From the NCBI GenBank assembly GCA_021730855.1, contig JAKFYM010000330.1:1-16484 (forward strand): a DNA stretch of 16,484 bases, in the 5' to 3' direction. Both the position numbers and the translations under genes were made by a program. A model generated the notes under the pieces. That model was not told the DNA's origin, did no database searches, and saw only the letters and a list, made by a program, of their open reading frames with translations. This DNA comes from Bdellovibrionales bacterium (GTDB lineage Bacteria; Bdellovibrionota; UBA1018; CAIPTA01). Positions 7,421 through 14,221 of the stretch are shown one piece after another (the first letter of the stretch is position 1; each line of letters opens with the position of its first letter).

Positions 7421-9139
7421 TTAGTTCATTTTTAGCAAGGCGGCATTGGCAGCGATGATGCGTGCTTCCTGGGCCTCGGTCTTGGTCAAGAACGGATTGA
7501 TGTTCTGCAAGTGCAGCCACTTGAGCATCTCTTGCGAAGGCTCATCCAAGGAGCCCGATGAGAATTTCTCCATCGCCAGTGCGTTGCGAAGGAAGGCTTC
7601 GTCTTCCATTCCGGCCGTAGCGAAAGTGCGTAACCCATCCGCCAGGGCCGAGGTGAGGCGATTGAGGATCGGGAGATCCAGCATGCTGGCGCCCACGGCG
7701 AGGATGTAGGAGGCCGAACGCTTCAGGAAGACATACGAAGGCATGTCGTAGCGATAAACCAAAGGACCACCCAACCGCCAGAAAAGGAAATTATCCTGGC
7801 TAATCAAGGAGTGCAGGTTCCGCTTGCCGTTCTTGCTGCAGACGCCGAAATAATTCTCCGTCAACGTCATCTCACAGCCCTTTTTCTGCACCATTTCCGA
7901 ATAAAGATTGTTGAGCATGATGTCGCGTTGCTTTTCCGTTCCGTGACGCACGCTGCGGCCAATGTTCTCGAACTGGTTCCAGTCAAATGGCTTCTTCAGG
8001 ATCACCGCCATGATGTATTGAGTGACCACATCGGAGCGGCCGCCAAAAAGAATATTCATGCCGCGATCCAAGCCCTGGGCATCGATGCTGCTAGGAACGG
8101 TTCCATTCCGAGCTTCGCGTAGAGTGCCCTCCAGCTGGTTCAGTTGGTAGTCGTAGGCGATTTCCACGAATAGAAAGGCATCGTTCACGACCACCGACAC
8201 AATGGCCCGTGCCTGACCGGGGATAAACCCGATGAGTTTGTTGATGCCAGAGTGCACGAGAGAGCGGAGCAAACGCTCCACGGCCAGTTTGTAGCTGGCG
8301 CTATAGTCCACAAGCGCGATGGGACCGCGGATCGGCAAAAATTCGCCCTGGATAAAGACATCATAAACCTTCTCAAGGTCGTTCCACTCAAACTTGATTT
8401 TGGCGAGCAGCACTTCCGGGTTCTGCACGATCTCCTGCCAGGCTTGGCTGTCTTCCGCGGTGAGGATGCCTAGGCCATTGGGGCCATGATCGGCAGCCAC
8501 CGAGAGGATTTCCTGCAACTGAGCCTTTTCGCGGGCCGTGAATTGGAAGCGCGAACCCACGTCGAAGTCAGCCGCCGTGAAGGAGGCCGGCAAGCCCGTA
8601 GACTGCACCGTGGCCACTTGCAAGGCAGCTAGGCGATCTTGTTTGAAACGTAGCTTACGTACCCATCCGGCCACTGCACGGTGCTCGGGGGGGCCGGCCT
8701 GCGCGCGGAAATCTTCCATTTTATGGAGAACGGCTTCATAGTCGCCATCCATCCAGTTGAGGTAATCGCGGGCGCGAAAGGATTGTACGGGTACTTTCGA
8801 GATCGACGCGCGCGAAAAAAGTGTCTCCAGTGTGGGAAACGCTAGGTCATAAATTCGGCAAGGAAGGCCACGCTCGTCAAAAGAGACCGCGTATTTGCCA
8901 GCCATTTTTTCCAGACGGGCATCCGCACATTTCTCCACCTTCGCTGGCTGGTCTGCCGAGAGGCGATTCATCATGGCTTGCCAGCGGTGTTGCGGCAGGC
9001 CCTTATAGGCGTTTTCTTCCTTGGAAGCTTGGCGCTCTAGGCGACTTTCCAAGATGGCGTTGTCGTTAGCGGCTTGGGCGATTGGGCTGATGGAAAAAAT
9101 CGCGAGTGCGAGCAAAGGAATACGAAAGGCTGAATGCAT
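7421..9139 (-). CDS. Large exported protein of unknown function
   Basis: I do not recognise a family. The 572-residue product starts with a clear signal peptide (1-23, IAQA then ANDNA) and is otherwise mostly soluble and predicted helical, with a hydrophobic patch around 300-330. Four cysteines remain after export, in two close pairs (Cys71/Cys94 and Cys422/Cys434), compatible with two disulfide bonds in the periplasm. The frame is open to 9268, but I use the ATG at 9139 because it gives the signal peptide and follows GGGGGAAG. A TTGACA at 9205-9200 with TAGCAT at 9180-9175 (19-base spacing) is a possible promoter. It is the first gene of a two-gene unit with the S8 protease, so it may be that enzyme's chaperone, inhibitor, substrate or partner; this is inference from position only. 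Confidence 0.8.
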   Translation of the reverse strand: MHSAFRIPLLALAIFSISPIAQAANDNAILESRLERQASKEENAYKGLPQHRWQAMMNRLSADQPAKVEKCADARLEKMAGKYAVSFDERGLPCRIYDLAFPTLETLFSRASISKVPVQSFRARDYLNWMDGDYEAVLHKMEDFRAQAGPPEHRAVAGWVRKLRFKQDRLAALQVATVQSTGLPASFTAADFDVGSRFQFTAREKAQLQEILSVAADHGPNGLGILTAEDSQAWQEIVQNPEVLLAKIKFEWNDLEKVYDVFIQGEFLPIRGPIALVDYSASYKLAVERLLRSLVHSGINKLIGFIPGQARAIVSVVVNDAFLFVEIAYDYQLNQLEGTLREARNGTVPSSIDAQGLDRGMNILFGGRSDVVTQYIMAVILKKPFDWNQFENIGRSVRHGTEKQRDIMLNNLYSEMVQKKGCEMTLTENYFGVCSKNGKRNLHSLISQDNFLFWRLGGPLVYRYDMPSYVFLKRSASYILAVGASMLDLPILNRLTSALADGLRTFATAGMEDEAFLRNALAMEKFSSGSLDEPSQEMLKWLHLQNINPFLTKTEAQEARIIAANAALLKMN

Positions 9140-9518
9140 ACTTCCCCCTTGAAGTAAGTTCTTGGTTCTGCAAAATGCTACTCGCCTTACCTCTAAGAGT
9201 GTCAACAAAAATCCTAGATTTGCCGCTTTTTTGCGGCGATCTACAAATAGTCTCTGTTTTTCAAACAATTCACGTGGCGCGTCACCCCCTCTTCCGCTCC
9301 CCGGCCGCTATTGCCAAGGCATTCCGCAGTTCCTTCGTCTTTGCAAAAAGCTTTCCCCGCAATGCATACGTAAATTATTTTTATTTTCGGCGGCGCCACG
9401 CATGAGCTGGGAGGGAACGGATTGAACACCCACTCTTAACCGAATCTGCACAGACGAAGCCGCGCTTTTTGTGCAGAATCGAGAACACAAAAATCATTAT
9501 TACGAAAAGGAGTTCTAT
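9140..9518. other. Divergent intergenic region
   Basis: This gap must hold promoters for the minus-strand protease unit and the plus-strand 82-aa gene. On the minus strand TTGACA (9205-9200) is the best -35. On the plus strand the region 9370-9393 is AT-rich but has no good hexamer pair. An 8-bp inverted repeat, TCTGCACA/TGTGCAGA (9445-9452 and 9470-9477), lies about 40 bases before the small gene. Open frames here are continuations of neighbouring genes and have no ribosome binding sites. Confidence 0.5.
9445..9477. repeat. 8-bp inverted repeat before the 82-aa gene
   Basis: TCTGCACA (9445-9452) and TGTGCAGA (9470-9477) are perfect inverted copies with a 17-base loop. They could be an operator or a hairpin in the leader of the small exported protein. 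No T tract follows, so it is not a usual terminator. Confidence 0.4.
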
Positions 9519-9767
9519 ATGAACACGTGTCTTACTTTGCTAAAACTTCCCGGAAGCATCGCTTTATCGTTCCTCTTGTTTGGCTCCCAAGCCCTCGCCA
9601 TGCACCGCCCCCTAGACTCTGAGGCAAGAGGTGCTGCCATAGTGCGCTTGGAAACCACCATCCGGCAGAAGCAGCCGTCTCGCCAGCCGGCTTCGAAAGT
9701 AGAAACCAAGGAGTGCCCGGAGGTGGCGGGCAAAAAGGATGTTCCAAAGAAGGGGAGCTGCTCCTAA
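9519..9767 (+). CDS. Small exported protein, 82 aa, unknown function
   Basis: The ATG at 9519 follows AAAAGGAG with a 6-base spacing, a good ribosome binding site; the frame is open further upstream but without a site. The product starts with a likely signal peptide (about 1-27, hydrophobic core SIALSFLLFGSQALA). The mature part is about 55 residues, hydrophilic and basic, with two cysteines near the C terminus (ECPEV and GSCS). I do not recognise a family. It is divergent from the protease unit and convergent with the acyltransferase gene. A short hairpin at 9760-9764/9769-9773 overlaps the stop codon. Confidence 0.6.
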   Translation: MNTCLTLLKLPGSIALSFLLFGSQALAMHRPLDSEARGAAIVRLETTIRQKQPSRQPASKVETKECPEVAGKKDVPKKGSCS

Positions 9768-9783
9768 AGGAGCCTTTGCTCAT

Positions 9784-9822
9784 ATTTTATCCACAAGATA
9801 GCGCCAATTTTGTGGATAAAAT
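9784..9822. repeat. 13-bp inverted repeat carrying two DnaA-box-like 9-mers
   Basis: ATTTTATCCACAA (9784-9796) and TTGTGGATAAAAT (9810-9822) are perfect inverted copies separated by 13 bases. Each arm contains TTATCCACA (9787-9795, plus; 9819-9811, minus), which fits the bacterial DnaA-box consensus TTATNCACA. It lies between two convergent genes, so it may act simply as a two-way terminator stem, although no T tract follows on either side. Confidence 0.65.
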
Positions 9823-9834
9823 GGGGATGAATTT

Positions 9835-10980
9835 TCAAGCGCGAGCTGGAGCCTCGGGACGTGGAAAATGCCTCTTCGCGAGCGCAATCAGCGGTAGCTC
9901 TAGTGCCCGATAGGTGAGCTCACTCCCCAAAAAAAGCAGGATCAGATAAAACAGAAAACCACCGAGCGCGTGCCAATGGCTTGGCCACCCCTCACGCAGG
10001 CCAAACCAGCGGAATCGGAGTTCCACAATCACTAGCAGAAGCGGAAAGTGCGCAAGGTAAAGCGAGTAAGAGCGGCGACCGAGGGCCGCCATCCAGGAAC
10101 CAATGCCAGGCAAGGAAAGCAGTCCCCTGTCCAGGCTGGCCACTAGCACCAATCCTCCAGCAGCAAGTGCCACCGCGAGATAACCATACTTCACAAAAAC
10201 GGGAAGCGCCAAAACTCCCGGAAGCAGCCAGATCACCAGAACACATAGCGCGGCCAAGGCCGAGAAATACAGTCCCTTTTTTTGGCTAAGCTCTCGTGCT
10301 TGAGAAAAATAAAATTCGGGAAAAAGCCCAAGCAAACAACCAAGGGCGAGGCCGTCCACGCGGTATTGAGTCATGAACAAAAAATCGCGGATATCACCTT
10401 CCCGCTCTAGCACTCCCCTGATCCGCAAAAAAGTGCAGCCAAAAAAAATCGCCACAAATCCAAAAAAACGCCCCCACCGCCCTCGCACCAAGACCAAAAA
10501 GGCCGGCAAAAAAACATAGAAGTGTTCCTCCACCGCCAAACTCCAAAACTGCCCCAGTATGCCGTGGCCGGTTTCGGCGCTATAAAAATTGTAGGTAAAC
10601 CTCAGCACCGCGAACATTTCCTGCACCACATAGGGAGGAAACCCCAAATGCCCACTTTCATTGAACGTGAAGGCTAGTAGCACAGGAATCAACGCCCAAA
10701 TCCAAGCCACCGGAAGGATCCGTGTCATGCGACGCAAACAATAATTGCGGGCCAGGAGCAAGCTGGGCCGGAATCCAACATCTTTTAACCAAAGCGCAAA
10801 AGATCGGCTGACCACAAATCCCGAGACCACAAAAAACAAGTCCACCCCGGTCCAGGTGGAGCTGAGCACAGTGGGAATATATCCGTGCAGAATGGTGAGC
10901 GGCAAATGAGAAAGGATCACCAGCAAAATGGCGAGCGCGCGGACTTGGTCGATCTCTTGGAGACGGTTTTCCTGAAGCAC
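9835..10980 (-). CDS. Membrane acyltransferase, acyltransferase-3 family
   Basis: A 381-residue integral membrane protein with about ten hydrophobic segments, matching the acyltransferase-3 (OafA/NodX-like) family that adds acetyl or other acyl groups to cell-surface sugars or lipids. Visible family motifs: EIDQVRALAIL at the N terminus, the conserved His25 (LSHLP), FFVVSGFVVSRSF (49-61), LRRMTRILP (82-90) and FWSLAVEEHFYVFLP (145-159). There is no C-terminal SGNH domain. The start used is GTG at 10980; no ATG exists upstream in frame and no good ribosome binding site is seen, so the exact start is uncertain by a few codons, but the family N-terminal motif begins right after it. It stands alone, with no polysaccharide genes around it, so its acceptor is unknown. 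Confidence 0.88.
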   Translation of the reverse strand: MLQENRLQEIDQVRALAILLVILSHLPLTILHGYIPTVLSSTWTGVDLFFVVSGFVVSRSFALWLKDVGFRPSLLLARNYCLRRMTRILPVAWIWALIPVLLAFTFNESGHLGFPPYVVQEMFAVLRFTYNFYSAETGHGILGQFWSLAVEEHFYVFLPAFLVLVRGRWGRFFGFVAIFFGCTFLRIRGVLEREGDIRDFLFMTQYRVDGLALGCLLGLFPEFYFSQARELSQKKGLYFSALAALCVLVIWLLPGVLALPVFVKYGYLAVALAAGGLVLVASLDRGLLSLPGIGSWMAALGRRSYSLYLAHFPLLLVIVELRFRWFGLREGWPSHWHALGGFLFYLILLFLGSELTYRALELPLIALAKRHFPRPEAPARA

Positions 10981-11068
10981 CTGTAGATGGTAAGAGCAGA
11001 GGGCGATTTGGTAAAGACATAGGATAGAGACTGGAAACTCCGAGGCCTATGCCCGCCTGCTTCCTGCA

Positions 11069-11100
11069 AATACTTCTGATTTAAATGCATCAAAAGTATT
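11069..11100. promoter_or_regulatory. 12-bp inverted repeat upstream of the DoxX-like gene
   Basis: AATACTTCTGAT (11069-11080) and ATCAAAAGTATT (11089-11100) are inverted copies with one mismatch and an 8-base spacer. The site lies 52 bases before the DoxX-like start and between divergent genes, a place expected for an operator. No regulator gene is adjacent. Confidence 0.5.
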
Positions 11101-11152
11101 CTTGCTTTTCTACAAAGGCTAAAGAAAGCTATACCTAAACAGGAGAACCTCC

Positions 11153-11578
11153 ATGCGCTACCTTCCTTTGCTCGCTCGCATTCTGCTGGGACTTGTCTTT
11201 TTTGTGTTCGGTTTGATGGGCCTCTTCAACCTTGCCCCCGTGCCACCAGATCTGCCTGAGAAGCTCCAAGCCTTTACGAACGGGCTGATGGCCTCTGGCT
11301 ATTTTTTCCCTGTGCTCAAAGGTACCGAGGTGATTTGCGGGCTCTTGTTACTGGTTGGAGCTTTTGTGCCGCTGGCGTTGGTGGTGCTAGCACCGATCGT
11401 CCTCAATATCCTGTTAGTCCATATTTTTTTAGCCCCAGAGGGCCTAGTCATCGCGCTAGTGATTGCTGCCCTCGAGATCTATCTCGCCTTTTTTGCGAGC
11501 CCGTACAAAGAGATCATCCGGCAGCTCTTTCGTTGCCCCATGAAAGAAGCCTGGGACGCAAAAAAGGCCCAGAAATAG
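11153..11578 (+). CDS. DoxX-like membrane protein
   Basis: A 141-residue protein with four membrane segments (about 6-27, 45-70, 73-95 and 98-116) and the N-terminal LARILLGLVFFVFGLMGLF stretch, in line with the DoxX/DoxD-like family. Members are small inner-membrane proteins, some linked to quinone or thiosulfate redox chemistry and oxidative stress, many uncharacterised. The C terminus is a short charged tail (EAWDAKKAQK). AACAGGAG lies 8 bases before the ATG. It appears to be a single-gene unit with a 12-bp inverted repeat upstream. Confidence 0.8.
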   Translation: MRYLPLLARILLGLVFFVFGLMGLFNLAPVPPDLPEKLQAFTNGLMASGYFFPVLKGTEVICGLLLLVGAFVPLALVVLAPIVLNILLVHIFLAPEGLVIALVIAALEIYLAFFASPYKEIIRQLFRCPMKEAWDAKKAQK

Positions 11579-11599
11579 GCAAGGCGCTCGAGACTCATC

Positions 11600-11893
11600 C
11601 TAGAGCGCGCGCTTTAGCTTGCATTGAAACTTAAACAAAAACTTCTCTTTCATGATTGCTTCAAACAAGGCTTTCGCCACGTCTTCCCGAAAAGGCTGAT
11701 CAATATATAGCTTGAGCTAGCACCAGGGTCGAATCCCCCTCGATGCCCGCCCTCCTTCACCACATACCTAAGCCACAAAGCTTTCTGTTCACGGAAACAT
11801 CTTCCTCTATCCCTTGTTCCTGCAAAGAACTAATATCCAGCACCAACGAGCCAAAAGGGGCTAAGAGATTCTCGCTGGCGTATGCTCCAGCTA
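11600..11893 (-). pseudogene. Probable decayed gene, three frames, unknown product
   Basis: In the gap between the DoxX-like gene and the SdrD_B gene, the minus strand carries protein-like segments in three successive frames. From 11893 to about 11799 it reads through SENLLAPFGSLVLDISSLQE. From about 11790 to 11716 it reads EQKALWLRYVVKEGG and then FDPGAS. From 11716 to the TAG at 11600-11602 it reads LKLYIDQPFREDVAKALFEA and on to KLKRAL. Two frameshifts would join these into one polypeptide of roughly 95 residues. There is no clear start or ribosome binding site. I do not recognise the family. The call depends on the segments looking like real protein and could be wrong. Confidence 0.4.
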
Positions 11894-12014
11894 TGTGAAA
11901 AATACACTCAGTTTATCAGCGAGGCTAGGTAGCCTTCGCCCCCCTGTCTCCAAGCGGAGACACCCATTTTTAAGTAATTATGAATTATGGACGATGGAGC
12001 CCCTAGGGGGATCT
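11894..12014. other. Leader region of the SdrD_B-type gene
   Basis: Together with the decayed gene this completes the gene-free stretch 11579-12014. A perfect 7-bp hairpin, TGTCTCC-AAGC-GGAGACA, lies at 11945-11962, followed by an AT-rich stretch that may include the promoter of the next gene. No clear -35/-10 pair is visible. Confidence 0.4.
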
Positions 12015-13997
12015 ATGCGGAACGTACACTCAAAATTCAGTGGTTTGCTGCTGACTAGCCTCAGCCTACTCTTAGCTCCAGCAGCGGCGCAAACCGCCTC
12101 CTTATATAAGGTTCACGGCACTGTGTTTGAAGACAAGAACCGGAACCTGCTCGTCGACGCCGATGAGGTAAAGCTAAAGAATGAAGTCGTCGAACTTTAC
12201 ACCACTGCTGGAGTGAAGATCCGCACGGCGCATACCGATGCTAGCGGTCAATACGCTCTCAAGGACCTCGCCAGTGGGACCTATCGCATCTCCCACCGCG
12301 TTCCCGATGGTTTTGAACGGACCACGGACCATTCTCTGGTCATCACCGTCGGCAAAAAAAATTACCAGTGGAATTTTGGCGTGGTGAATTCCTTTCCCGT
12401 CGAAGCTTTCAAAAATATAAAGGTCGAGAACTTCGATAGCGATCCGCGCTGGGTTGGAATCAATAACCGTATCCCTGACTGCGTAGAAATTAAGCAAGAT
12501 TTCAAGTGGCGCTCTGAATCGAATATCGCTCGTGGGAATAGCCGTGGCGAAATCGGCGGGCGATTGCAGCGTTCCGCTCTAAAAACGTATTACGCCAGCG
12601 ACATCACCGGCGGCCTGCGCAGGCTGAATGCCAACGACCGGCTCGAATTCTCGGCCCGCATTACGGTGCCCGAATATGACGGGGGATCCGGCGTAACCAT
12701 TGGCTGGTTTAATTCCGAGATCATCAGCTATCCCGCGGCGAACGTGATGGCCATGCGGATGTTTGATGCTCGTTACCCCGCCGGCTATCCGCTAGCTAAC
12801 CAGAAGTATGAGTGGCTGACCATCGTTGCGGCCAACAAAAACTTTGAGAATATCTCCACTCGCGGCCGCAAGCCCCACGCTCCACCAGACTTGGAGACCG
12901 AGCCACATATGCTAGTTGGCCCGGGCCGCCACGAAGTGAATTTTGTCTATAAACCAAACGATGCCAACGGCAAGGGAAGCATCACACTTTCGCTCGACAA
13001 CTTAGACGATTCCTTACCGGCAAAAGTGGTCCGCGTGCAGATGGACGTGAAAGACAAGTTTAACAAAGGCCATAATTTTCGGGGCGTGGGCGCTGTCTTT
13101 GATCGTTTCGGGATCTATCCCGCCGAGGTTTCTTCAGGACACTACACCAAGGTCTATATTGACGACCTTCGCTACACCAAGGTTTGCCCCGACGGCAAGC
13201 CTTGCCTTACCGATCGACAGGCTTTTGATTCCGATCCCAACTGGACCAGCATGCGAGCCTCCGTCGCCGAAGTGGACTGCCATGGCGCCAAGGTGCAGGA
13301 TTTCGGCTACACCTCGGCAGAGAAAAAAGCATTGCAGGCCCTCAGTGGCGGAACCATCGGTGGTTACGTGACCAGAGCGGAGCCTGGTCGTCCGCATATG
13401 TATGCCTTGCCTCTTAGCAAAACGCTCAATGTGCACCAAAAACTATTGATGCGCTGGAAGATGAGCTTGGTGGATTCAAATACCGATTCCGGCTTAACCC
13501 TGGGCTGGTTCCACCGCGGCACAAGCAACGATTTCCTAAACATCTATCGAGACGGAGAAGTTCGCGCCACGGCCGGAGTGGGGAAAAATTTCTTGGGCGT
13601 GGCTGTGGACTATATCGGAACATGGGGTGGCCTATCGATCCGTCCTCTTTACTCGATGAGTGACTATGCGAATCGCCGACGGAACAATGTCGATTGTCCT
13701 TTACCGATCGTTGACGCCTGGGACCTCATCCCTAACATGATCCCCAAAATGAGGATCGATCCTCGCGGCTATCGCGAATTCGCCTTCCTCTATGATCCTG
13801 TGTCGCCCTCGGCCGACGGGAAAATCACGCTCCTGATGTTTGACGAGCGTGGCAAGAAATTGAAGGAGCTCCATATGGTAGTGCTTCAAGAGCATAAGGC
13901 AAAAATGGAGAACTTTAATATGTTCGGGATCATGCCCGTGCGTAGAGGTGGCAAACCGCTGCACATCTACTTGGACGACGTGGGTTTCACCCGGTAG
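12015..13997 (+). CDS. Exported SdrD_B-domain protein with duplicated C-terminal region
   Basis: A 660-residue exported protein. The frame is open to 11895, but the ATG at 12015 gives a proper signal peptide (1-26, LLLAPAAAQTA) and follows AGGGGG. Residues about 29-122 form an SdrD_B/CNA-B-like beta-sandwich (VHGTVFEDKNRN, then DASGQYALKDLASGTYRI), a module common in surface and adhesion proteins that often binds calcium. The rest is two diverged copies of one about 250-residue unit (138-388 and 402-660). Each starts with FDSDPRW or FDSDPNW, contains a GEIGG/GTIGG strand and a GVTIGWF/GLTLGWF motif, and ends with KVYIDDLRYTK or HIYLDDVGFTR. These look like beta-rich, possibly lectin-like (concanavalin-fold) units; that is inference. 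No cell-wall anchor or autotransporter domain is seen. Function unknown; surface binding is the best guess. Confidence 0.75.
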   Translation: MRNVHSKFSGLLLTSLSLLLAPAAAQTASLYKVHGTVFEDKNRNLLVDADEVKLKNEVVELYTTAGVKIRTAHTDASGQYALKDLASGTYRISHRVPDGFERTTDHSLVITVGKKNYQWNFGVVNSFPVEAFKNIKVENFDSDPRWVGINNRIPDCVEIKQDFKWRSESNIARGNSRGEIGGRLQRSALKTYYASDITGGLRRLNANDRLEFSARITVPEYDGGSGVTIGWFNSEIISYPAANVMAMRMFDARYPAGYPLANQKYEWLTIVAANKNFENISTRGRKPHAPPDLETEPHMLVGPGRHEVNFVYKPNDANGKGSITLSLDNLDDSLPAKVVRVQMDVKDKFNKGHNFRGVGAVFDRFGIYPAEVSSGHYTKVYIDDLRYTKVCPDGKPCLTDRQAFDSDPNWTSMRASVAEVDCHGAKVQDFGYTSAEKKALQALSGGTIGGYVTRAEPGRPHMYALPLSKTLNVHQKLLMRWKMSLVDSNTDSGLTLGWFHRGTSNDFLNIYRDGEVRATAGVGKNFLGVAVDYIGTWGGLSIRPLYSMSDYANRRRNNVDCPLPIVDAWDLIPNMIPKMRIDPRGYREFAFLYDPVSPSADGKITLLMFDERGKKLKELHMVVLQEHKAKMENFNMFGIMPVRRGGKPLHIYLDDVGFTR

Positions 13998-14007
13998 ACG
14001 AAGATTT

Positions 14008-14037
14008 AGTGGCCATCCCTAGAGTGGCCATCTCTAG
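14008..14037. repeat. Tandem 15-bp direct repeat
   Basis: AGTGGCCATCCCTAG (14008-14022) is followed at once by AGTGGCCATCTCTAG (14023-14037), two copies differing at one base, just after the SdrD_B-type gene. Confidence 0.8.
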
Positions 14038-14044
14038 ACGATAG

Positions 14045-14203
14045 CGGCAGCCGCGATTGGGCGAGAGCCCTGCCTTTCGTTATGCCGACCGCACCTTTTA
14101 CGATTGTGGCAATGGTGTTTCTAGCCCCTCGGTCGGCGCCTCGGCTCCCCTGCTCGGCGACACCCTCGAATCCAATCCCGCGGCCCTGCCCAGCGTGCCC
14201 TAG
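14045..14203 (+). pseudogene. Probable 3' relic of a gene
   Basis: Between the convergent SdrD_B and SDR genes an open frame with no ATG and no ribosome binding site runs to a TAG at 14201-14203. It reads AFRYADRTFYDCGNGVSSPS and then LLGDTLESNPAALPSVP, which has normal protein composition. An upstream segment in another frame (14040-14069, DSGSRDWARA) may belong to the same ancestral gene after a frameshift. I do not recognise the family. A short chance open frame in GC-rich DNA is the alternative. Confidence 0.35.
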
Positions 14204-14221
14204 CCGCCGAATTCTAGAATC

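Noticed and set aside
9140..9268. Longer N terminus for the 572-aa exported protein
   Set aside because: The extra 43 residues precede a complete signal peptide, and the ATG at 9139 has a much better ribosome binding site.
9784..9822. Chromosomal replication origin
   Set aside because: Only two DnaA-box-like sites are seen, both within one hairpin, without an AT-rich unwinding region or dnaA/dnaN nearby.
11895..12014. Longer N terminus for the SdrD_B-type protein
   Set aside because: The extra 40 residues are not signal-like, lack a ribosome binding site and include a 7-bp hairpin; the ATG at 12015 starts a signal peptide.
14008..14037. Start of a CRISPR or longer tandem array
   Set aside because: There are only two directly adjacent 15-bp copies with no spacers, so this is a simple duplication.
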